From NCBI GenBank assembly GCA_002162755.1, contig MAAS01000031.1, forward strand, positions 2,678 to 56,901: a stretch of DNA of 54,224 bases, written 5' to 3'. Both the position numbers and the translations under genes were made by a program. Within the stretch, counting starts at the first letter, position 1, and each line of letters begins with the position of its first letter. Under the pieces are notes generated by a model. That model worked only from the letters and a program-made list of their open reading frames with translations. It ran no database searches and was not told where the DNA came from. This stretch comes from Gammaproteobacteria bacterium 50_400_T64. Its GTDB lineage: Bacteria > Pseudomonadota > Gammaproteobacteria > Pseudomonadales > Porticoccaceae. Below, piece after piece: positions 18,940 to 25,995 of the stretch.

Positions 18940-20456
18940 AACTTTTTTAGAACTTCACGATAGCTATCCTGAAGAAGTTGAATATTCACATTCGCATAGT
19001 AGGAGATAATCGGTGGACGCTCGATTTCAGCTCCAGTGATCAAATAAGCCGCCAACGCGCCAACTGTGCTGACAGTTAAGAATCGTTTCGCTGCATTTTC
19101 AACCATGGACTCAGTTAAACGATAACGCCCATGGTCCCGCACTTCTGTTAGAATATTTCGACAACGTTCTAATACTTCAATTTCTGTGCCTATTGATGCA
19201 GGAGGAGAAACCATCCCCCGAGCATTTACATACTCTGACATCCAGTTTTTCAGTTCAGAGGGTAGTTTTAACTCTAGGTGGCTATACGGCTCCCGCCATT
19301 TACCTACGTCCCGCCCGCTGGGTTTGTAGCATGATGGCACAGGAGGGATTTTACGGATATACACCCCTTTAGGAGAAAATCGATTATCGCTAAAGTTACG
19401 AAGAAGAACCTTAAAACCCAGCGATGTAAAATAGTTTAGCGAGATCAATCCTGCACAAAATACCTCGACCTTACTTCCAGACTCTAATTTTTCAGCGAGA
19501 AAAGAACTAATACGTTCACATTCCGGCTGAATAAGCAGCCCTGAATTATAGGGCGACATTAGTGTCGCCTGCTCAAGCCAGTATGCTGACCGTCGACGCT
19601 GCTGATTAAGGGCAACATCGAAATTCAGATCCTCTTGATTTACCATCTGCTGAAATAGAATCCCTGTCTCAGCAGGCTCCTCATTGTTCGCATTTACTTC
19701 TGTTCGAGGCTCTATAACCTCGTACAAGCCCTCCAGTTTACCTGCGTCATCTGCTCGTAGAGAAACAGTTGATAACTGTTGGATTGTCTTTTTTTGTTTT
19801 TTTATCCTAACAATTTCTTGAGCAGGTGCCAGCTTCGTCTTTCTATTTCTAATTTCAAAAAATCTTAAGCCGATCAGATAGCCTATAGCTCGAATAAAAT
19901 CTTTCTTTGTCTTATGAAGTTTTTGCGTCTTAGCTATTTCCTGCAACGTGTGCGCCAGCTTCACAGTGTAGTCAGGACAACTCGCGGAAGGCAGCATTTT
20001 GAAAATTTCATAACGAAATGGAGGAGTCAATTCTCGCCCTTTTCTGATCTCATGCGCAACGCTATCCACCACTGAGTCACTAATATCGGAACAAATAACA
20101 AACTCTATTAATAAGATTTTTAAGCCATAAAATTGGCTTTTTCTCTCAGAGCTAACAGGTTGAAGAATGCACGCTAGAAATTCTAACTTAGATATCATTC
20201 CAGAGACAGGGTTCGACTGAACACCTCTCGTAATATGTCGATCAGGCTCCCCGTATTCTTTCAAATACTTCTGTGTCACTTCATGAATTTTTTTCCAAAT
20301 GGCTTCTTTTTGCAGCCTTATATCAATAGCTAACTGACTTAGATGAGCTAGCTCCTTCATGTAGATATATGATAATTCAGACGTGCTAGATATCCCTGCC
20401 AGACGGTGTAAACCCTGATACGTATCTATTTTCCCTAGAGTATACGTATCTCTCAT
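18930..20456 (-). CDS. Tyrosine-recombinase-fold protein, degenerate (508 aa)
   Basis: First gene of the pair. The N-terminal 280 residues are helical. The C-terminal 200 follow the layout of a tyrosine recombinase catalytic domain: FCAGLISLNYFTSLGFKVLLRNF (shown in part), then LELKLPSELKNWM, then MVENAAKRFLTVSTVGALAAYL, then IISYYANVN and LLQDSYREVLKKL. The first catalytic Arg and the His of HxxR are not where expected, so it may be an inactive partner, like the recombinase-fold helpers of multi-recombinase elements. The stop lies inside the start of the 1264-aa gene (ATG overlap). The upstream 350 bp holds its promoter and an IS3 relic. Confidence 0.55.
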   Translation of the reverse strand: MRDTYTLGKIDTYQGLHRLAGISSTSELSYIYMKELAHLSQLAIDIRLQKEAIWKKIHEVTQKYLKEYGEPDRHITRGVQSNPVSGMISKLEFLACILQPVSSERKSQFYGLKILLIEFVICSDISDSVVDSVAHEIRKGRELTPPFRYEIFKMLPSASCPDYTVKLAHTLQEIAKTQKLHKTKKDFIRAIGYLIGLRFFEIRNRKTKLAPAQEIVRIKKQKKTIQQLSTVSLRADDAGKLEGLYEVIEPRTEVNANNEEPAETGILFQQMVNQEDLNFDVALNQQRRRSAYWLEQATLMSPYNSGLLIQPECERISSFLAEKLESGSKVEVFCAGLISLNYFTSLGFKVLLRNFSDNRFSPKGVYIRKIPPVPSCYKPSGRDVGKWREPYSHLELKLPSELKNWMSEYVNARGMVSPPASIGTEIEVLERCRNILTEVRDHGRYRLTESMVENAAKRFLTVSTVGALAAYLITGAEIERPPIISYYANVNIQLLQDSYREVLKKLWI

Positions 20457-20789
20457 ATTTAAGCCTCAACCTGTGACATTACGTTCACCCGCCCTTACCA
20501 CGTCGCTATGATTCTTATCCAACTCTTTTACTCGAGCACATTAATACTCTGAACTATTAGATATTTCTGTTTTGTTGGATAAATTTGTAATCATTTTTTA
20601 TTCAATTCAGTGAATTTATATATGTGGCTTGAGTTTATTATGGTTATCAAATTTTCATATAACGCAAATGGCACCGATAAGGGCCTATTTTTATAAGGTT
20701 AGCTAATAATTATTCGCCACTCACACAATTTGAACAGGCATTATTTAACGAATAATGCATTAGTTCGACAGCGCAACACGATACTTACG
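20457..20789. other. Leader of the recombinase pair, no gene
   Basis: An AT-rich 333-bp stretch upstream of the 508-aa gene. It holds the short palindrome AATTCAGTGAATT near 20604 but no frame or RNA I recognise. The promoter of the leftward recombinase operon must lie here. Confidence 0.5.
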
Positions 20790-21215
20790 TCTACAGATTA
20801 GCTTTATCTCGCGGTGATCATCGACTTATACAGCGGTCTAGTTGTGGGTTGGTCTATGAGTCATACCATGGAAAAACGATTAGTCATCCAAGCTGTATTG
20901 ATGGTACTTTGGCAGAAGCAGCACGAAAACTCTGTGGTGTTTCATTCCGGTAGAGGCTCGCAGTTCACCATTCATGAATACCAGCGATTCCTGACGGATC
21001 ACAATATCGTATCCAGTATTAGTGCGGTTGGAAGCTGTTATGACAATGCAGCGACTGAAAGCTTTTTTGGATTATTAAAGCGTGAGAGAGTTAAGCGCCG
21101 ACATTACACGACTCGATCGGAGGCTCGTTCAGATATATTTGATTACATTGAACGGTTTTATAACCAAAAGAAGAAACGTAAACTGAAGAACAATCACCAA
21201 GCCGCCCTTAACTGA
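20790..21215 (+). pseudogene. IS3-family transposase (orfB) C-terminal relic
   Basis: Catalytic part of an IS3-type DDE transposase: TD-stop-LYLAVIIDLYSGLVVGWSM, where TAG replaces the Trp of TDWLYLAV; then VVFHSGRGSQFT, where Gly replaces the second catalytic Asp of HSDRGSQ; then GSCYDNAATESFFGLLKRE with the Glu; then FDYIERFYNQKKK. The 5' half including the first Asp region is lost. Nonsense mutation, catalytic loss and truncation make it dead. Confidence 0.85.
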
Positions 21216-21456
21216 GAGTCCGCTTGATCTGGGTAAAACCAAGCCTACTAGCCAATAGGTTAGGCTACTATTGTACAATTTATTTGACATCCAAGTTTTA
21301 GACTACAAAGGAAAACGATAATACGACTCACATAAGTGAAACTGGCTAGAGCCATCGATATGGCAGTCGATACTACTATGCACAGTTATTCTCTCATTGA
21401 AAAATTATAATTAGCAAATCCTCTGCAAAAGGATATGACTAGCATTTAATTCTATG

Positions 21457-21600
21457 TCAGTTTTTAATTTTTTTACTTTCGAATAAGTCATTGAGGATTC
21501 GCGCTTTACATTTCTCTGTATCACGACTCCCCAAGATAACTCCAAGAGCCAGAGTGGTAGTAACAAGAAGAAGGATTCCGAGCATGATATAGAGGGTCAT
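21457..21600 (-). CDS. Possible small single-pass membrane protein (47 aa)
   Basis: ATG ORF starting MTLYIMLGILLLVTTTLALG, a strong membrane segment, followed by a charged tail (SRDTEKCKARILNDLFESKK). The Shine-Dalgarno is weak (GTGAG). It stands alone between an IS relic and the RES toxin gene. Membrane-plus-basic-tail design is common in small membrane toxins and regulators, but I cannot assign a family; it may be spurious. Confidence 0.35.
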   Translation of the reverse strand: MTLYIMLGILLLVTTTLALGVILGSRDTEKCKARILNDLFESKKIKN

Positions 21601-21679
21601 TATAAAATCTCACAGCACTTTTTTAACGATAACATATTACCATCCCCGCGATCAGGTTGTCTCTATCCCATAAAGGACA

Positions 21680-21797
21680 AATTGACACGTACAGTCACTA
21701 GAATAAGTCAATATGGTCACTATAGGGTGCAATGCGCAGCGAAGTCCACTCCTGATATCCAGGCGCATTTTCATGACTCAGTTCAAGTATTACGACA
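21680..21797. repeat. 118-bp diverged repeat, copy A (mobile-element relic)
   Basis: Aligns by eye with 53910-54027: AATTGACACGTA at the start, AATAAGT in the first third, CATGACTC/TATGACTC and GTATTACRRCAA at the end, in the same order and total length. Both copies contain a short coding-like segment (HDSVQVLRQ here, YDSVSVLQQ there). Family not identified; both copies are decayed. Confidence 0.5.
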
Positions 21798-21940
21798 AAT
21801 ACAGTTACGCAATTTGCAAATCTAGAACTAACTCAGCAAATAGTCCAAAGCTTGGGTTGCCTTTTATTCATTCACTAAATTCGCTGGTGTCCTGTTGATG
21901 GGCTAGTGTATCCACTACAAAGCGTCATGTATCACTTGTC

Positions 21941-22387
21941 TTAAATCAATCGATTATCGTAGGGGTGGGATTGAGCATTAACAATTTTGGCATTCTTGGC
22001 AAGTTCGTGCCGAGGGTTTAGTAGGTAGTTATAGCTGTGTGGGATCAAGGCAGATGGAATCTTGAGTAATGCACTGCTGAGAGATGCCAACCATTCGTCA
22101 CCGGCACTACGGGTGCTATCACTATCACTCTGCCAAGCCTCAGGTAGCATTGATGTATCAAGCCGAGAAATTCCTTTCCGGCCAGTATATTCAACCTCAA
22201 GCAGCTGATAGGTGTCTGGAACTTCGGAAAGATCTAACTCGAAATGGACGAAGACTTCCAGCATAGCCAGAGCGGGACTTTCAGAGAGATAAACGACGGG
22301 GATGCCCCTGTTATGCCACCGCCCCGGTGTTTTGAGGCCTCCGATGCCTCTCAAGTCAGCGTAGTTGCTGATACGCCACAACTTCAA
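21941..22387 (-). CDS. RES-domain toxin (NAD+-degrading type), copy 1
   Basis: A 148-aa RES-domain protein; the family (MbcT, ParT, Res) consumes NAD+ or modifies targets with its ADP-ribose, arresting growth. Conserved features: LWRISNYAD with the N-terminal Arg, GRWHNRGIPVVYLSES, ALAMLEVFVH with the Glu, and a C-terminal NPRHELAKNAKIV. Length is normal for the family. The start codon overlaps the stop of the upstream antitoxin gene (ATGA), the standard coupled antitoxin-toxin order. Confidence 0.88.
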   Translation of the reverse strand: MKLWRISNYADLRGIGGLKTPGRWHNRGIPVVYLSESPALAMLEVFVHFELDLSEVPDTYQLLEVEYTGRKGISRLDTSMLPEAWQSDSDSTRSAGDEWLASLSSALLKIPSALIPHSYNYLLNPRHELAKNAKIVNAQSHPYDNRLI

Positions 22388-22851
22388 GCAAAGTACCCGG
22401 AATCAATTTGGTTCAGGGTGTCTTCCACCAGATGGGCACCGGCTTCCGTTTGAATAAGATCCGTTGCGGTTTGGTCGCCAAATTTCTTGCGTGGCTTGTG
22501 GAGCCAAATAGAGGCTTTGTCCTGGTTGCCAAATACTTCAAGAGCCAGCGCCTGGGTTTTAGCGGCACGTAGCCAGCGACCTGATTCTTCCTGAGTTAGA
22601 GGTTCTTTCTTGTTCTTGCGGTGTGTCAGTGTGCGCGGCTTAATGATCCAGCCAAGCTCTGCAGGTAAGGCCCCTAATTTCTTGATTTCATCGAACGTAA
22701 CCACGGAAATACCATTCTGAGTTAAGCGAACCTCATCCATGTCGTTTTCCAGGCTAACACCGACAATTTTACTCAGGCGTATACGCGCCCTGGTCATGGC
22801 GGTCTTTGTGAGTTGCTTTGAGGGTTTAAATGTTTGGGCTAAAGAGCTCAT
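22384..22851 (-). CDS. Xre/MbcA/ParS-type antitoxin of RES toxin, copy 1
   Basis: A 155-aa antitoxin with an N-terminal DNA-binding part and the C-terminal toxin-binding DUF2384 domain: ASIWLHKPRKKFGDQTATDLI, then TEAGAHLVEDTLNQIDSGYFA (each shown to 20 residues or fewer in essence), the hallmark ending of the family. It should bind and block the RES toxin and repress its own promoter. A perfect 12-bp inverted repeat stands just upstream. First gene of a two-gene operon. Confidence 0.9.
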   Translation of the reverse strand: MSSLAQTFKPSKQLTKTAMTRARIRLSKIVGVSLENDMDEVRLTQNGISVVTFDEIKKLGALPAELGWIIKPRTLTHRKNKKEPLTQEESGRWLRAAKTQALALEVFGNQDKASIWLHKPRKKFGDQTATDLIQTEAGAHLVEDTLNQIDSGYFA

Positions 22852-22869
22852 GAGTCATCTCTCAGGGGT

Positions 22870-22902
22870 GGCAATATGCCGATTATTATGCGGCATATTG
22901 CC
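22870..22902. promoter_or_regulatory. Perfect inverted repeat, RES/Xre operator
   Basis: GGCAATATGCCG (22870-22881), 9-nt spacer ATTATTATG, CGGCATATTGCC (22891-22902). Exact 12-bp arms 18 bp before the antitoxin ATG, with another AATATGC half-site directly beyond. The spacer contains a -10-like TATTAT read leftward or rightward. Expected binding site of the antitoxin or antitoxin-toxin complex. Confidence 0.75.
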
Positions 22903-23090
22903 AAATATGCAAGCCCTGGCTTGTTTGCGAAAAATATATTCGAGGCCATGCTCATAATTAGAGCCTCCTAAAAAAGTCACACCGTATAATCACCAATGGT
23001 GTGGCCAGCCCGAGAGTAACCACCTGCCGCTGGCCTTTACGTGCTCACATCGGCACTATTGAACGACCAAGCACAAGACAGAGAACAGTC

Positions 23091-23252
23091 ATGCTCAAGC
23101 TATCGCGCCGAACTGGCGAAACACTCGTTATTCAAACAGAGACAGAAAAAGTAACTATTCATTTTAAGATTGAGGGTAGTCGGGCGAAGTTGGACATCAA
23201 GGCACCCAAGTCGGTAAAAATATGGCGTGGTGAGATAGCTGAAGCAAAATAA
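23091..23252 (+). CDS. CsrA/RsmA-family RNA-binding regulator (island paralogue)
   Basis: A 53-aa CsrA-like protein: MLKLSRRTGETLVI matches the first beta strand of CsrA (Leu4, Arg6, Arg7), and KAPKSVKIWRGEIAEAK matches the C-terminal part with the RNA-binding Arg before GEI. It is 8 residues shorter than E. coli CsrA, and the middle (TETEKVTIHFKIEGSRAKLD) has diverged. The ATG at 23091 gives the exact CsrA start. Likely binds GGA-containing leader RNAs; on an island such a paralogue may rewire host or element translation. Confidence 0.8.
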   Translation: MLKLSRRTGETLVIQTETEKVTIHFKIEGSRAKLDIKAPKSVKIWRGEIAEAK

Positions 23253-23331
23253 GTATTAACACTCTAGCTGGCATATGAGCTTATATACAGCCAGCAGACA
23301 GTTTGCTCTTACATCATTTGAATGATAAATG

Positions 23332-23470
23332 TTAGAAGAGCGAGCGAAGGCTCAAGGCCTCTGCCTGCTTTAAACACAACTCAATGGCTCCATCTGGCGG
23401 ATATTTCCATTTCCGCAGGGCTCGGCGCACCAGGTTGCGCAGTTTAGCGCGCACACTATCACGCACCTGC
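23332..23470 (-). pseudogene. Type I restriction HsdR C-terminal remnant
   Basis: The minus-strand frame ending at 23332 reads VRDSVRAKLRNLVRRALRKW, then KYPPD and LCLKQAEALSL before its stop. This is the conserved extreme C-terminus of HsdR motor subunits (VRAKVRRLVKRYLRKYGYPPD type). Upstream the similarity is lost within about 50 codons and no hsdM or hsdS is nearby. A scar of a lost type I restriction system. Confidence 0.7.
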
Positions 23471-23628
23471 CATTTACCAGCCACGTCATTATTTGAAGTA
23501 CAGCAGGTATGTGCATTACGGCCACAACGGTTTAGCAGGTTTGCCTTGCATTCTCTTGCGCTAACTATTTTCTGCTGCGCATAACGTGAGGCATAATTTT
23601 TTTGTGCGCGTCGTAACCAAGCTCAGGT

Positions 23629-23673
23629 TTGAAAATCCTCGTGTCGGTGGTTCGATTCCGCCTCCGGGCACCA
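23629..23673 (+). repeat. Orphan tRNA-Phe 3' end (relic att site)
   Basis: From TTGAAAA (anticodon loop, anticodon GAA) to CCA, the 45 bp match the 3' part of a bacterial tRNA-Phe: stem AATCC, variable loop TCGTGTC, T-arm GGTGG-TTCGATT-CCGCC and acceptor TCCGGGC-ACCA. Upstream of the anticodon loop the sequence does not form a tRNA. The identity starts at the anticodon loop, the usual crossover core of tRNA-specific integrases. Not a functional tRNA; no 5' half is present in the window. Confidence 0.8.
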
Positions 23674-23686
23674 TGTGTTTAAAAGG

Positions 23687-23711
23687 CCTCGCAGAAATGT
23701 GGGACTTTTTT
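23687..23711 (+). terminator. Terminator following the tRNA-Phe fragment
   Basis: Stem CTCGCA/TGTGGG with a GAAA tetraloop (two wobble pairs) followed by AC and six T. It is probably the native terminator of the tRNA-Phe gene from which the fragment came. Confidence 0.55.
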
Positions 23712-23753
23712 GTTTCTGGCGTCTGGTCGCCCTCTGGTCTTTTGGGCCAGGGG

Positions 23754-24929
23754 CTAGATTAGGTGGTCGTCAGGTGTCTTCTCAAGCGGGGGAAGCTTTT
23801 CGATGGATTTAAGGTGCGAATGAATACGCTGACCAACTATTACATGGTATTCAAAAACACTATGAATCCAGTTTAGTGCTTTAACTTCTATATCCTCTTT
23901 CCCTTCAACAAAGTAATCTCTGCCAAAAAATCTTACGGGCTGACCTGAATCTAGACAGTCCCTAGCATATTGGGCTGAATAGTATAGTGGCATATCATTT
24001 ATCTCGTCAGTCGATATTCCAACATAAATCTTTTCTATCTCAATTACCGAAGTTGAATGTATGAGGTCATTCCGAAATTGAATGATCTCTGGAATCACGT
24101 TACTAACCTGCTGTGTTTTAACAATATCTTTTAGAACTTCGCATGAAATAAACTTAGGTTTAATCTTTTTTATCTCATCGTATTGCTTGTCTCTTGCCGG
24201 TTTGTACAAAATATTCGAATCGTCAATAGAGTTTATGTACTCGATAAGCTTGGCCGATAAATCTAGTGATGAGCAAATTGAGATTACGAGAGATGTAACA
24301 GCAGATGCAGCCTTATAGGAATCATTTCCACGATGAATTATTTCCTTAGACTTTGGCGGCTTTATTGCTTGATAAGAACTGGCAATGCATTTTCTTTGAC
24401 ACTTCAATAGATCGGTATAAGCGGATATCGACCGACCCAAAAGCGACATAATATCGTTACAGATTCTTTCAACCTGAGTGGTCATTAAGAACAGATCCAA
24501 GTCCTTTTTTCGAACGGGAAAGCCATCGACACTGCAGGATTTTATAAACTTATTATGAATGTCTTCTAAGATGGCCTTTGAACCGTCGCCATAACCACAC
24601 TCAAGGTAACCTACTGGAAACAACCCCATGATTGAACGGTAATGCTCTATTTCACCACGATTAAGGAGGCAACCTAATAAAGCATAATCAATATGAGCTA
24701 TGTAATAGTACTCCAACTCACTCCATCTGAAGTCTGAAAGGTCAGGGAAACTTGAATCCACATCTACAGTAACAAGCTTTTTTACCTTCGCTATTGAACT
24801 CGTAACCCCATCTAGATCTTCATCGTTTGAATTGAATGGCAATGAGCTATTGCCAAAGATGTCTTGAATAACATATGTCTCATTTTCAAGCTTCCTGATG
24901 AAGAGCCCTTTACTTGCAAAGTAAACCAT
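23754..24929 (-). CDS. HEPN-like protein of unknown function
   Basis: A 391-aa soluble protein, not recognised as a named family. Near residue 286 it has IQFRNDLIHSTS, an R-N-x3-H arrangement like the RNase motif of HEPN domains, preceded by long helices (SLDLSAKLIEYINSIDD; EVLKDIVKTQQVSNVIPEI), consistent with a HEPN fold. The N-terminal 150 residues (MVYFASKGLFIRKLENETYV) are of mixed structure. Low GC compared with the core. It is monocistronic, directly after the tRNA-Phe scar. A defence or toxin role is possible but not shown. Confidence 0.6.
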   Translation of the reverse strand: MVYFASKGLFIRKLENETYVIQDIFGNSSLPFNSNDEDLDGVTSSIAKVKKLVTVDVDSSFPDLSDFRWSELEYYYIAHIDYALLGCLLNRGEIEHYRSIMGLFPVGYLECGYGDGSKAILEDIHNKFIKSCSVDGFPVRKKDLDLFLMTTQVERICNDIMSLLGRSISAYTDLLKCQRKCIASSYQAIKPPKSKEIIHRGNDSYKAASAVTSLVISICSSLDLSAKLIEYINSIDDSNILYKPARDKQYDEIKKIKPKFISCEVLKDIVKTQQVSNVIPEIIQFRNDLIHSTSVIEIEKIYVGISTDEINDMPLYYSAQYARDCLDSGQPVRFFGRDYFVEGKEDIEVKALNWIHSVFEYHVIVGQRIHSHLKSIEKLPPLEKTPDDHLI

Positions 24930-25044
24930 TTTTATTCTCGGGGATCATAAATAACTCATTTAGGCTAACACCTCAACCCCAGACTTGCGAAGCAGGCTCT
25001 TTGAAAAAGAGTGCACACTTTACCAATCCACCTGCTTTGATTTA

Positions 25045-25623
25045 CTAAGTATCTGAGCTCGCACTAACTTCATTAGTTACTTGTTCTTCTTGGGAATCTT
25101 CAGCCGGTACTTTTGATGCCTTTTCAAACAACAGCTTTACTAGGTTAGCAGTATCACTTTGCGAGAGTCCCCCAGCGGCAGAGAGCTGGCAGATGCCATA
25201 CATTCCAATACTCAAAAATGTAGATTGATCAGTAACGGTGATTAATTTATCAAGGGCCTCAGCATACTTCCCGCTTAGTGATCCGGCTGCACCTTTAGTA
25301 AATATTTCGGTTGGTATTGCTGCTTCCCCTGAAGCTGACGTGGCATACATTGCCGGCTGAATACAACCTTTGCCTGTAGATGTTACAAACGCCCCGTTAT
25401 ATTCGGGAGACCACGTAATGATGTACCCTTGAACAGCATTTGATTCAGGCATTTGCATTTGAATTTGATTTCCATGTTTATCCAAACCATGCTGTACATT
25501 GCCATCGCCGTCTACAATAACGAAACTCATCATCGGCTTATCTGAGCCATACCATACTTTGTAGGCACTACAGCCCGACAGTACTGTTACTGATAGTATT
25601 AAAATTATTATTAACCTCATCAT
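25045..25623 (-). CDS. Putative lipoprotein
   Basis: A 192-aa protein with a signal peptide (MMRLIIILILSVTVLSGC) ending in a clear lipobox LSGC, so it is lipidated at Cys18. The mature part includes NAVQGYIITWSPEYNGAFVTS and a C-terminal acidic tail rich in Glu, Ser and Asp. A strong AAGGAGAAAGG precedes two adjacent ATGs. No family recognised. It sits between the HEPN-like gene and the helicase operon, on the same strand as both, but with its own leader. Confidence 0.75.
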   Translation of the reverse strand: MMRLIIILILSVTVLSGCSAYKVWYGSDKPMMSFVIVDGDGNVQHGLDKHGNQIQMQMPESNAVQGYIITWSPEYNGAFVTSTGKGCIQPAMYATSASGEAAIPTEIFTKGAAGSLSGKYAEALDKLITVTDQSTFLSIGMYGICQLSAAGGLSQSDTANLVKLLFEKASKVPAEDSQEEQVTNEVSASSDT

Positions 25624-25712
25624 CCTTTCTCCTTGGTTGGTATTGATACTTAACTCGTCATTAACAGGATTCGGATTCCCGTTAAGATCCCTTTATAGCA
25701 GAACTATAATTC

Positions 25713-25744
25713 CTGGTAATCTGGTAATCTGGTAATCTGGTAAT
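25713..25744. repeat. Tandem repeat, 4 x CTGGTAAT
   Basis: Four exact 8-bp copies in the leader upstream of the lipoprotein gene. Copy number could change by slippage and alter promoter spacing. The rest of the 372-bp gap between the lipoprotein and helicase genes shows nothing further that I recognise. Confidence 0.8.
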
Positions 25745-25995
25745 CAAGAGCAAACCAGACATTAGGGTGGCTCTGGAAAACCTGTCAATTTGTGTAAATC
25801 CCCCATACTACCTAGGAAGCCAAATTAAGTTGGCATAGCCGCTATTAATGGCAATACCTAAACAAGCACGCCTTGCAGTATATACAGAGGGGTGCTGGGT
25901 AAATTATCACTTGATAGGTGGATATGCGATATAACTTTTAGGAGCATCTCAATTTGAGCCCCATTTCTGAAGCAAGGAGTTTGTTTTGTTATGTA

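Noticed and set aside
22244-22957. Rightward ORFs over the RES/Xre genes
   Set aside because: Antisense shadows of a clear toxin-antitoxin pair.
23629-23673. Functional tRNA-Phe gene
   Set aside because: The 5' half (acceptor strand, D-arm, 5' side of anticodon stem) is missing.
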